A stretch of DNA of 64,000 nucleotides from Apostichopus japonicus (taxonomy: Eukaryota > Echinodermata > Holothuroidea > Aspidochirotida > Stichopodidae). The DNA lies in contig NC_092571.1 in assembly GCF_037975245.1 (NCBI RefSeq), positions 18,186,917 through 18,250,916 on the forward strand, read 5' to 3'. How positions within the stretch are numbered: position 1 is the first letter of the stretch; each line of letters begins with the position of its first letter. The notes beneath the pieces were generated by a model, which was not told the DNA's origin, ran no database searches, and was given only the letters and a program-made list of their open reading frames with translations. Position numbers and translations under genes: made by a program. This document shows, piece after piece, positions 54,841-64,000 of the stretch.

Positions 54841-57094
54841 CTGCAATATTAAAAGAGACATGAACTTAAATGTGACTGCTGATATAGGAATGTGGATTGG
54901 GGTGGGCAGGCCGGACAAGAGCATACACTGATAACAGTTCAGTGATCCAACCGGTGGAGCTGAAGTAGTGGTGGGGGTTGGGGTTGGGGGTTGTGAAAAA
55001 TACGGTAGACCTATCTGCCCAGGGATAGGTGTGGCATAACACTGCTGATAACCTCTATATTCATCCACACCTCCTCCCCCTAATCTGAATAACTGTTGTA
55101 GTTCCTTTTGGACCTTTTGAAGATGTTAATATTTGCCGATGGAAATCTTCCGGAACAATTACAGGGGTTAATGTTAACCTTGATGGGGTTTGGAATGGGA
55201 AAACACGGAGTGGGGAAGAAGTAGTTTTAATTCTTCATTTGTGGATTGTCGGAGGGTAGAGTGAGTCAATACCTTATAATTATTAGGTATCATTTTGTAC
55301 CAGTTTCTTATAACCCGTTGAAAAATGACTGTCTACTGGGCATAGATGAGGTTAAAGCTATGACGTCATTGTATATTATGTATGATGTATTAAAACGAAA
55401 CAATGTGTCATGTAGCTTAAGAGATGTAATGTTGTTAAGTGACCATTATAGTATCGTCTTTTAAGTCTATACGTAACAGTACAGAAGTACGGTAGCTGCA
55501 ATATATCCCAGAATGATTAATTCCATTACCGATTTAGCCTTTTGATTGAAACAGTGTTCTACCATACATAAGCCATTCCTTCGTTTAAGAAACGTTCGAG
55601 ACGATAAAGTGAGCAATTAAGAAAAACAAAAGGTGTTATTTATTATTATTTTTTAAATGGAAAGTTACGACCGGAAAGAATTGTATAGAGAGGTGGAAAG
55701 TTGAAGGGGTGTGGGGTATGGGAGGGGTACCATAGTATTTTTATTGTTATCTGGTTATCAATAAAATGAGCTGCCAGCTGAACTCAGAACTGTTTCTAGT
55801 CTTACGACATTCAAATCAAAGCTGAAAACCTTCCTTTTTAGACAGCATTACTGCAATATTTAAACTGTGTATTAAATTTCTTTCATGTGCAATACTTAAA
55901 CGTGCATGCTTTTTATTTTTCATACTCATTTATATTGTATTTTATTCTGCATTTTTTACTACATATTTTGTGTCATTTTTATATATTTCTTTATTTGCTG
56001 TTACATAGCGTTTTAGAGCACTTTTGTGGATTTTACGCTTTACAAAATAAATTATTATTATCGACGAATCGTAGTTCTTCCCTGTTTGGGTTTACCTACT
56101 TGTATTTCAGGATGGGCAATAAGCTGAGATGCAATGTCACTACAATTATTAGTCACGGCCTCTGGTGTCAACATGGCATCGTTCTCCCAGTATCGATCGG
56201 GGGAATGTGCGTACAAACAGGCTGGTGTGGCATGAGTCACTCTGGTTGTACTAACTATTCCTGTAGATTTTCCTGTGAATCAAATATGTATGTATGTGTT
56301 TATATACATACATATATCTATCTATCTATCTATCAAATGAGCAATTCTTGTTTCAGTTACGGTACGTCACAATCCGTCAAATGGTCTACAATGTCTCAAA
56401 TTGTTGATAAACAAAATAAATAATTTCAACATATCAATATGTGGAAATATCATCATAACATGTACTAATTTATGTCGATACAAGTCAAAATAGGAGTCGA
56501 TATTTCAAGATAAAGTATAACACATGTCCAGATAAGATAAGATATCAATGTTCCCTTTTGGTCATTCACCTCAGATCTTTGTAACACAAGGCCTTCGTCA
56601 TCGTCGTCACGTCGTCGTCATCGTCATCAGTATTATATGAAAGCTATTTTGTTACATTGACCCGAAATATCGCAATCATAGTCTTTCGACTCCAGTCACT
56701 TTCTGTGACTGCAAAAAGAAAAAAAAAAAAAACGTCACACTTTTACTGACCTGCATCGTTGGCCTCTTTAAGAATAGATGCCACGTGGCCGTTGTGTGAG
56801 GCGAGGCAGTCTTTCCGTTGCCCCGACGCATCTACTCCTATAGCGCCCTCGTAAGACTTAACACCACAGAAGAAGGCCGTGGCTGTACCGGCAGAATCCG
56901 GTACTTGTTTGTTAGTGTTGTAAGTCTGGAATAAACATGCACATTTTCAAAGCTGAAGCTTTTTAGCAAAGGCTCACTTAACTTAGCCTTTTCAGGTTCT
57001 GGAAATAGTATCGAAATTATCGACTACCTTTATTTGCAAAAAAAAAAGGATATGAAAATTGCTATTGGGCTTATAAATTTGATCTATAGTATAG

Positions 57095-57141
<47 letters not shown>

Positions 57142-60100
57142 TGTTGTATAGGTCCATATGACTTAACAGTGATATTTGTTTGTGAGGGGGTGTACATACT
57201 TTCTCATTGAAGAAAAATATGCGAAAAAGAATGCCACACACATAGTGTTTAAGTGTTGACAGAAAATACATTGCGATCTGAACAATGAAACTATTTGCAG
57301 TTCGAGGGTGCATGTATATCATCGGAAACCTCTCTATTTGATGCCATTGTCTTACTCTAGATCTTGTTGGCTCGTTTTTTTGTCTTGTTTATTTAGGCAA
57401 ATTTGAACCTCTTCATACATGAAATAACAACCACAAAGGTACAAGCGTCTTTGAAATAGGCCTATTTATTATAACAATATATTTGCACAATATGAATAAC
57501 TCCCCTGTAGTCCTATATCAATATTGATCTATTCTAAATCTATATAATATGCCTATTGTGTGCATTACAAGCTTAAGTATTGTACGTGTTGTGTCAGCAA
57601 TGTAGAGATCATTGTCACACTCTATAGAAAAGTGTATTAAAGACAATAATGACATTGTCAGGAGCCTTATCTATACTATAATGTATTTTCTATGTTATTC
57701 AATCTTCCAGTATTCGTGCAAACTATTAGCCATACGAACGTCATTGAGACCTTGTTTTTGTCAGGTAATTTCAATAAGACATATGCATGTACTACCGTTA
57801 ATAGAGCTGACATTATAGTACGAATACCAAGTACTTCGTCAGAAAGGTTATTCCGTTCTTATCAGACTCATGATGATGCAATCCAACATCATTATTTATC
57901 CTTAGTAAAATATTCTTTAAACGTGATCATAACGAATAGTATCCTTTGTCGATTAAGTTTTCTATTGCTGCAAATGTAATGAACTGCGTTTTTCATAAAT
58001 CAGGGAGTGCCTGAATAATTGAGTAACCTTTGACCTACTGACGCCATCTTGGGAATTTTTGACCGAAAGAAATATCGCGGCCTATATCCTATATAGAGCA
58101 ATAATAGGACGCAAAGGAAAAAGTTTGGGAAGTTCGCGATATATTGGATAAATATTATCATTGACTATTTTCATGTTGTGGTATATTCTGATAGAGTTGT
58201 GCAATTTGTAAGATTATAATCGAAGACGATCTTGTCAGGGATTGCTGTATTTATACCTTAGATAGTGCAACATTTCATCTACGATCATCACCGGGTTATA
58301 TAGTTCCAAACGCCTCTGCTGGGTTCATTACCCTTTGAAAATACTGAAACTAGTCTTATCGAAATGAATACGAAACATTTGCTCACCTTTGACAAAGCAG
58401 CATGAGGGAAATTTTCCCAACTGAGGAAATATTCCTCTCCTGTGTTGCCTTCCAGTTGTCCTTTCAGTATCCTAGCAGCTGTTACCGTGGAAACACCCAT
58501 CCCATCTCCAAGAAAGAAGACGACATTCTTGGCTATGTTCTTGTTTAATTCTTGGCGATCCAAAGCCTCCATTAACGTATCCAAGGCTTGGGTATTCCAA
58601 TGAGCAGCAGCTACAATCGAAGAGAAAATAAGTCTTGAGGAAAAATGTTACTGAAAATACTTTTACCTAAAACATACATATGACAACCAAGACCTGCGTG
58701 GAAGAGGGAGAGAGGGGTTGAGGGTGCGGTTTAAGATGGGTTTACTTTAAAGAAAGGGTCTCTTTAATATCTTTTAAGTCCAGATTAAGTTCTGCAGAGG
58801 GAGGGAGAGAAAGGGGTGGGGTGGGAGAGGGAGGGACGAAGGGAGACGGAGGAGAGGGAGGCAGGGAGGCAGAAGGTGCTGGCGATTAATGTGAATACTA
58901 TATAGGACTATGGTCACAGATCTTACATACGTAACGAACATGTCTATACAAGAGGAGCTGTTGCGGAAGGGTGAGATGTGAACTTTGTTTTTTTGTATAC
59001 GCACAAGACCAAACTATACAGAGTGTAAACTGCAAGAGAATATTTAAATAACTTAATTTAAAGATAAGTCACCTGACACGTATGTGTGTGGGAATTGAGA
59101 AACGGGGGATGGGGGTGGGGGCTGGGGTCTATAAACAGTTTACTGTACCATCATTGCTATAATAGCGGAGAGGTGCTTCACATCTCACTTGTTCTTATCG
59201 TTGTGGTGGTTACCTTCGTCACTATACCCTTCGAATTTCAATATTCTTGTAAGCCATACGTAAATGGTTTTAACCATTGATTACTTCCTATACGAAGTTC
59301 TTAAAAGTTTAAGAGGTCCAAATCATGTGAAACCATGGATATCTATATTATTCTTGTTTTGAATTACATGATTCAATGTTTATAGTTAGGCCTACCTAGT
59401 CACGGTTCGCAGTTGGCACATACTGGCACAATGATCAACTTCCTTCCCATACCAGTCTCGCGTTCTGACTCTTCGATGTGATTGTATACAATAACATTGT
59501 CTATAACTACAAACATTTATTGAACCTTTGCATACCACAAGTTTTAATGGTTCCGTTTGTAACAAGATCTGTCTAAACGTTGAAGAAACATCTATACGTG
59601 ATATTAAGCGTATTATGTAATTGCGTATATACTATGTATTAGAAAAAACAGCAAAGACAACCGAGGATGAATGGCGCAATAGAATGTTTCGCCATATACA
59701 TAGACGTATATAGGAACAAGGGGGGGGGGGTGAGGGGCAGAAGGGTTAGCTGAAGAGTACGTTTCTTCTACCTCGCTTTCGCAGCTAGGGATGCACTCCA
59801 AAGCTAAATATTCAGCTGGATCCAAGTTGGACTTTTTTGTTAGCAAAGAGAGTGTCAGTCAATCAAAGGATCAATATATTTCCTTATTATATAGGCCTAT
59901 TCATCAAAATCCGTCAAATTTGGAATTGTTCTGGACTCTTTGACGTGATGAATGGCTGAAATATAGTTTAAATACTAAAACTTTTACTTTGAGGATAAAA
60001 CTAATAGAAAAAATTGAACTTGTACGAATTCGATCAAATGAATTTGTTTATGTGGCAATTGCTCCATTCGCTTGGTCACACTGTAGCCTATACTATGTAG

Positions 60101-63100
60101 CACTGCACTATGTAGCACTGCACAATCTACCCACACTATGCAGCCTACACTATGGAGCCTACACTATTTATCCTGCACTTAGTAGCCTGCACTATATAAC
60201 CTGCACTATGCAGCCTACACTGTGTAGCCTGCACTATGTAGCATCCACATATGTAGCCGGCACAAACCGGATTTGAACGTAATTTGGTGTTGAATTCCAT
60301 GGAAGACGTGAAGAAGATCACATCAGTGCTCTCTATCAAGACAGTTATTTCAACAATCATGGTCAGAACTTTGATCATTCAGTCATCATGTCCTTAAATA
60401 ACGACAGACAAAATAGAGCAATTTCTGACCAGGAAGATATCCAACAAATTAATAAATTGAAAAGAAATAAATCGTGTGGGGTTGATGAAATTATTTTTAA
60501 AAAATATTGAAAAACTGGACCCCTGCAGTGGTATTTTTAATTACAAAACTTCTCAATTGTGTTCTATCAAATAGTGTACACACTAAGAATAACCTGGTTA
60601 ACAATTTGCTAACATTTGTTATTGTCTACGTTAGTTAACATAATCCTAGTTCGTTAACACACCATTTAATACTTTAATTGTTTCTTTCCTTTCCTAGATT
60701 GGTACAAACACGCCAAAGTACCTGGAGGAGGTGAAAAATTGAGGGAGGCTGCTAAGTAATACAGCTTTACAGTAGTAGAAGCATATCTCTGGCTTGGACG
60801 ATGCACATCAGGAATGTGATTGTAGCTGTTTATGACAAAAAGATTCATTTCAATCCATCTCTCTGTCCACAATTAAAAAAAAACTGCTTGTACAACTTCA
60901 ATGAAACTTGGACAGAGATGACCTGTGATGAAGAGACATATGAAGATGTTCAGGAATTTAATGTACAAGGTCATTTAGGGGTCAGTTAATTCTTTGAGAA
61001 TGCTTCTTTGTCCACGGACAGACATGTGGATGTATGCAAACGTGATCATAATTATTGTCAAGTATGAAGATGGTCATTCGGGGTCGGAGTCTCTGAAATT
61101 TCATGTTAACAGACACATCGGTCGATTCTTTAACTGTTAGTTCAAATCTTTTCAAGTTAATCTTTCTTGTGATTATTATAAGCTACAATAACCACTTTGT
61201 ATTTGAGTTGAAATAGGGAGGAGCTAATGACTAAACCATTTTTGTTCTCGTTGTTATCGTTGTTAACCTAATTATAATATCCATTTTAGGCACAGCAGAT
61301 GATAAAATTGGTGTAAATCTCAATAAACTGAACTGCCCATAGCAGGGACTCCTTATGGCATTGATTTTCTGAACATTCAAAAAGGAATACAATTACAATT
61401 TTCATTGGAGAAGTCACTGCCCAATCGTACATGTCTTCAAAGAGGAATGTTTATATAGATATAAACTGGTAAGTATTTAAACATGGTACAAAGCTCAAAT
61501 AATGACCAATGGAATTGAGTTTGTTTAACTTTTAAAATATTTTCTAACAAATGTGACCGGCTTCTGTTAGGTGCAGAAATAAATAACTCTTTTCTGCTGT
61601 TATGTGTCATTTTGTTTTGGCAGAAACAGAAGATTTGTCCCAAGAGGAGCTAACAGCCATGACAGAGTACATGAAACACAACCTTGAGCCTTCCAAGAAC
61701 GTTGCAAACTACATGAAAAAAAAACTGCTGTCTGCAGTTTACTTAGCCCTGGGATGGTAAGCACTGTTCAATGTAATGCAACTGAATACTGTCAAGTAGA
61801 AGTAAAATATCTCCATACCAAAATACTGATATGCTTAACTACAGAAGATTTGCCATTCAAATTTATATACCATTTTTCATATAAGAAAGGCAACAAGTGA
61901 ATATGCTCTGTAGTTGAGGTGTGTCAAATGTGACCACTGAGTTTTTGTGACTATGAAATGGTTGCAAGAAATAGAAGTGACCTAGCTGCGGCTGGTTCTG
62001 TATTGTAATTAGAGAGTCCTAGTTTAACGTCATTCAGGCTAACTGGTGCAGACAGCAGAACGATTATTGTGATCATAGCTATCAGGGCTCAAATTTAACG
62101 GTCGTCCGGTCGTCCAATACTTTCTACCTCACGGCTGCAGGCACATATGACAAACTATAGCTGGAGTGCAACGTGTATGCAGTGCTATACTGTGCATGTG
62201 GTCATCACATGTTCGTTTATGTTGCCGCAATGTATATGCTGTATGCCCTGGGCTTACCCTCTGTGTCTGGAAAGGATCGGAAACGATTACAGAAATCTTT
62301 TTCAATACCAGAGAATTCCCGCAACCCAACATGATTAATCATGAACAGTGTCATACACATAAAATGTCTATTCATTGTTTTTACCAAGATTTAAAAGTTA
62401 AAATGTCTTAAGAATGTTTGTGTCTGCTGAGAAAAACTTGCGTCCCTACAGTCCTCCATTAAAATATGCACTTTAAAGTACCTCTACAGGAACGCACAAT
62501 ACTTAGTTATAATGACCCCTGACAACCATTGGCTTGTGCACTAAAATATCAATGATGAAAGCTGTAACTAGTATACAACAACAAAATTATTGTCAAATTC
62601 TGAAGCGCGAAGTTTGCCGAAGACTATACCATATAGTAGTAGTTGCATTTAAACAACACCCTTTGTGTTCATTGAAAACTATTCATGCAAGAATGCTTCC
62701 AGACAATGATATGGGCTATTAGCAAAGCAAATCACAAGAAATTTAGAAATCACCATTGGCTATTTTAGCATGAAAACCTCTGTAATGGAATTGTTGTTAA
62801 CAAAGTATTTGCGTTGATTGTTATGATTTATTTGTTTCCAAACAAATTCAATCATCTGTGCAAAGGGTTTTTCATAGCAACGCGTTGGCTGGTTAAAGTT
62901 AAATAGTGAGATAAAAGTGGAATGACCTACATTTAGAATATCTCTGTTGAAGGCCACATTGATACCCCTCACAGTCAATACCCTGTTATATCTAAGTCTT
63001 GGCTGAAAACGTCCATAGATCAACGACTAAGTGATATTATGAACAAGACTGACTAGGCCATGTTAACAATAACTCTCAATGCAAAGTCTACAGAATGTAC

Positions 63101-63982
63101 AAAGAAAAACTTGAGTTTGAAACTTTTCTGACTAACTTTAATTCCCCGCAGAGTAAATTTAAGTAAATTCCGCTGTGTAAATAGTAAACTCCCTATCGTA
63201 CATGGAAGTTTCACAAACATTTGATTTTTTATGAAAGATTGTGTGAATTATGTGACCGTATTTCTTTAGGAGAAGAATTTCATTACATTTTTTTATTGTC
63301 CTTACTTTTCAGCTGATAGAATTGAGTTCTTGAACCATATTTTAAGAGAAGACCCAGTTCAATTAAAATAAGGCATTTGTTTCAATCATCGGGTAAAATT
63401 GGTCGATGAAAATCTAAGCAAATTTTGTATTATAATTCTAAAAACTGTTGTCTCTTAAGGGAGTTTCTTTCTCTTAACAGTCTCTGATGCCATGTTTCCT
63501 TTTTGACTTTCCAAAGTCTTCTCCTCCCTACCTTCCTCCTTCTCTCTCCTCTCAAACTTTTCAGCACAAATCGTTGAACGATTCGTGTGTCATTCTTTTC
63601 TCTTTCCTTTTTACTAGACTCTCTAATGATCTAACATAATATGTTATTTGTCATGTTGTAATCTCTGGATCGTTCTTAAAATGAACCGTGTAAATGTCTC
63701 TTATACCTCACTGAGGTGATGTGGAGATATAAACTGAACTGAATGTAGCCTACACTATGTAGCCTGCACTATGTAGCCTTCACTATCTACCCTACACTAT
63801 CTACGCTACACTATCTACCCTACACTATCTACCCTACACTATCTACCCTACAGTTTTTTTTATGGAGGATTGTATACGTTTTACTAATCTAAAAGGTTGT
63901 AATTCTTAAACTTACTTTGACCATGGATAGTAAAGGGCAGACCAATCGCGAAAAGAACTAAGAAAAGTTCAGTGGCCATCAT
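50904..63982 (-). CDS. ALPL: Alkaline phosphatase, GPI-anchored, complete, 9 exons
   Basis: Secreted and membrane-tethered zinc/magnesium phosphomonoesterase of the animal ALP family. Exons on the minus strand: 63982-63916, 58610-58387, 56925-56751, 56272-56100, 54840-54642, 54471-54331, 53849-53658, 53121-52975, 51193-50904; phases agree and give 535 residues (human TNAP 524). It has a signal peptide of about 22 residues. Every catalytic position is present: Asp58 in LGDGMG, nucleophile Ser108 in PDSAGTATA, His169 and Thr171 in RVTHATP, Glu326-Asp331-His335 in [13 protein letters not shown] with the usual +5/+9 spacing, Asp372-His373 in TADHSHT, and His457 in YETHGGED. The C terminus has a polar site then a hydrophobic tail, as in GPI signals. 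The symbol means the ALP family; vertebrate ALPL and intestinal types arose by later duplication. Confidence 0.92.
51433..52046. mobile_element. MITE-like non-autonomous DNA transposon, possibly hAT-type
   Basis: Left end cagagatgccaaggtca and right end (reverse complement) cagtgctgccaagtca form an imperfect terminal inverted repeat. Directly outside both ends stands cttcag (51427-51432 and 52047-52052), as expected of a target-site duplication. CAG-start ends with TGCCAA are typical of hAT elements, which usually make 8-bp duplications; only 6 bases match here. The interior is GC-richer than the intron and has several aatgcgggag and gcgggtgac copies. There is no transposase frame. It lies in the last ALPL intron. 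Confidence 0.6.
55765..56062 (+). mobile_element. LINE 3' end: last codons of ORF2, 3' UTR and TTA-repeat tail
   Basis: The plus strand encodes [20 protein letters not shown], then [12 protein letters not shown] and stop, the end of a CR1/RTE-like reverse-transcriptase ORF. A short UTR follows with ttttagagcacttttgtgg, then tttacaaaataaattattatt. Strongly 5'-truncated. It is antisense in the ALPL intron between exons 4 and 5, ending about 40 bases from exon 4. Confidence 0.75.
56100..58610 (-). CDS. ALPL: Alkaline phosphatase exons 2-4: nucleophile and first metal ligands
   Basis: Exon 2 (58610-58387) encodes [20 protein letters not shown] with the first metal-binding aspartate. Exon 3 (56925-56751) carries the catalytic serine in [20 protein letters not shown]. 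Exon 4 (56272-56100) carries the magnesium ligands in [20 protein letters not shown]. Paired cysteines around CGV and KDC match the conserved disulphide. A LINE 3' tail in the opposite orientation stops about 40 bases beyond the exon 4 donor. Confidence 0.92.
57094..57136. repeat. AT dinucleotide microsatellite
   Basis: About 20 uninterrupted AT units in the ALPL intron between exons 2 and 3. Confidence 0.95.
60080..60262. repeat. Minisatellite, 15-bp unit (tgtagcctgcactat), left array
   Basis: About 12 imperfect units such as tgtagcctgcactat, tgcagcctacactat and tggagcctacactat. The same unit forms a second array at 63744 in the same orientation, with LINE sequence between. Confidence 0.85.
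60280..60600 (+). mobile_element. LINE fragment: start of reverse-transcriptase domain
   Basis: The plus strand reads [20 protein letters not shown], matching the (A)I-x-x-LK-x-x-KS-x-G-x-D block that precedes RT motif 1. After a frameshift it continues [17 protein letters not shown], the next conserved block. An in-frame stop and at least one shift show it is dead. Starts directly after the minisatellite, so it is 5'-truncated. Confidence 0.75.
60801..60989 (+). other. Open stretch of unknown origin in ALPL intron 1
   Basis: A 62-codon plus-strand frame with ordinary amino-acid composition ([20 protein letters not shown] at its start) and several cysteines. I do not recognise it. Just upstream, 60701-60760 reads [19 protein letters not shown] and stop. 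It may be debris of a mobile element nested in the LINE, or a decayed gene fragment. Confidence 0.25.
61627..61758 (+). other. Exon-like segment of unknown origin in ALPL intron 1
   Basis: Flanked by a good acceptor (ttttgttttggcag) and a donor-like gtaagc. It reads [20 protein letters not shown] followed by [20 protein letters not shown], a plausible helical segment with no stops. Neither strand nor sequence fits ALPL. It could be an exon of an element or retro-captured gene. No family recognised. Confidence 0.3.
62083..62120 (+). mobile_element. hAT-like terminal sequence, single end
   Basis: cagggctcaaatttaacggt followed by cgtccggtcgtcc resembles the common cagggctcgaaattaacggt-type ends of hAT-like elements in animals. 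I do not find the matching inverted end within the next 1.9 kb. It lies between the two LINE fragments, so it may be a later insertion. Confidence 0.4.
62880..63743 (+). mobile_element. LINE fragment: C-terminal end of ORF2, 3' UTR and tail
   Basis: Plus-strand frames, broken by stops and shifts, read [17 protein letters not shown], then [20 protein letters not shown], then [16 protein letters not shown], then a CELC and GEEFHYIF block and [11 protein letters not shown]. This order (YRxFK, KFRxxNxxLPI, CxLC, GDEFHYLF) is the standard C terminus of a large class of animal LINE ORF2 proteins. The UTR ends tataaactgaactgaa. Probably the same inserted element as 60280-60600. Confidence 0.75.
63744..63852. 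repeat. Minisatellite, 15-bp unit, right array
   Basis: About seven units, starting tgtagcctacactatgtagc and changing to ctaccctacactat variants. It abuts the LINE 3' tail (ataaactgaactgaa) at 63743 and ends about 65 bases from ALPL exon 1. Confidence 0.85.
63916..63982 (-). CDS. ALPL: Alkaline phosphatase exon 1: signal peptide
   Basis: Starts with two consecutive ATG codons ([18 protein letters not shown]...), a short polar head and a hydrophobic core typical of a secretory signal, ending IHGQ near a likely cleavage site. The donor GTAAG follows. It is separated from exon 2 by 5.3 kb, the longest intron of the gene, which carries most of the mobile-element debris in this part of the window. 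Confidence 0.85.
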
Positions 63983-64000
63983 CTTGAAAAGTATAGCTAG

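Larger units (their letters stand above)
51194..58386 (-). other. Alkaline phosphatase introns 2-8: contents
   Basis: Intron 51194-52974 holds a MITE-like element (51433-52046), a G run near 52727 and another that starts about 52822. 53122-53657, 53850-54330 and 54472-54641 show nothing recognised. 54841-56099 carries a LINE 3' end on the plus strand. 56273-56750 has a short TATC run (56314-56334) and a GTC-rich patch (56596-56631). 56926-58386 has an AT dinucleotide run (57094-57136). No other exons are visible. Confidence 0.6.
58611..63915 (-). other. Alkaline phosphatase intron 1: contents
   Basis: Contains a G-rich/GA-rich tract (58795-58870), two arrays of a 15-bp minisatellite (60080-60262, 63744-63852), LINE fragments on the plus strand between them (60280-60600, 62880-63743), a hAT-like end (62083), and two plus-strand stretches that look like exons of unknown origin (60801-60989, 61627-61758). 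58871-60079 shows nothing else recognisable. Confidence 0.65.

Noticed and set aside
54550-55068. 172-codon minus-strand frame as one exon
   Set aside because: Only 54642-54840 matches alkaline phosphatase and has both splice sites; the rest is intron read-through.
55887-56423. 178-codon plus-strand frame
   Set aside because: Joins a LINE UTR to the antisense of ALPL exon 4; no independent coding signal.

Overview
This window is animal nuclear DNA: AT-rich, with short GT-AG bounded exons in long introns, abundant decayed retrotransposons and many minisatellites. Spliced by hand, it carries four protein genes, each best matched from memory to a family that is single-copy or few-copy in invertebrates. 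The gene content, the family-level divergence from human proteins and the repeat types suggest a marine invertebrate deuterostome, most likely an echinoderm (perhaps a sea cucumber). The species call is inference.

Layout, left to right. (1) 1243-15984, + strand: the 3' two thirds of a calsyntenin gene (LamG-like domain, membrane-proximal ectodomain, one transmembrane helix, acidic tail with kinesin light chain motifs). Its signal peptide and cadherin exons lie upstream of the window. (2) 15985-24165: convergent intergenic or 3' UTR sequence with a ~146-bp tandem repeat. (3) 24166-27831, - strand: a complete four-exon PXYLP1-like Golgi phosphatase gene. (4) 27832-30339: a divergent intergenic interval with a GATAA-rich degenerate repeat. 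(5) 30340-46312, + strand: a complete 16-exon PLEKHM2-like gene (RUN domain, long disordered linker, PH domain) with three minisatellites in its introns. (6) 46313-50903: a convergent interval with a ~180-bp duplication and a 27-bp minisatellite. (7) 50904-63982, - strand: a complete nine-exon GPI-anchored alkaline phosphatase gene. Its first intron holds a decayed LINE that appears to split a 15-bp minisatellite, and its last intron holds a MITE-like element with terminal inverted repeats.

The four genes do not form one pathway. Two of them (calsyntenin, PLEKHM2) belong to families that link membrane cargo to kinesin-1 light chains. The other two are a Golgi phosphatase of proteoglycan linker synthesis and a cell-surface phosphomonoesterase. 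The order resembles dispersed vertebrate linkages: from memory, human CLSTN1, PLEKHM2 and ALPL are all on 1p36, and CLSTN2 and PXYLP1 are both at 3q23. The block therefore looks like a compact relic of an ancestral linkage group.

I found no new defence, secretion or biosynthetic system. The most interesting items are the conserved gene neighbourhood, the LINE inside a split minisatellite, the MITE-like element, the GATAA cluster, and the missing W-acidic motif in the PLEKHM2 linker. All exon boundaries come from reading GT/AG sites and reading-frame phase by eye; no alignment was run.
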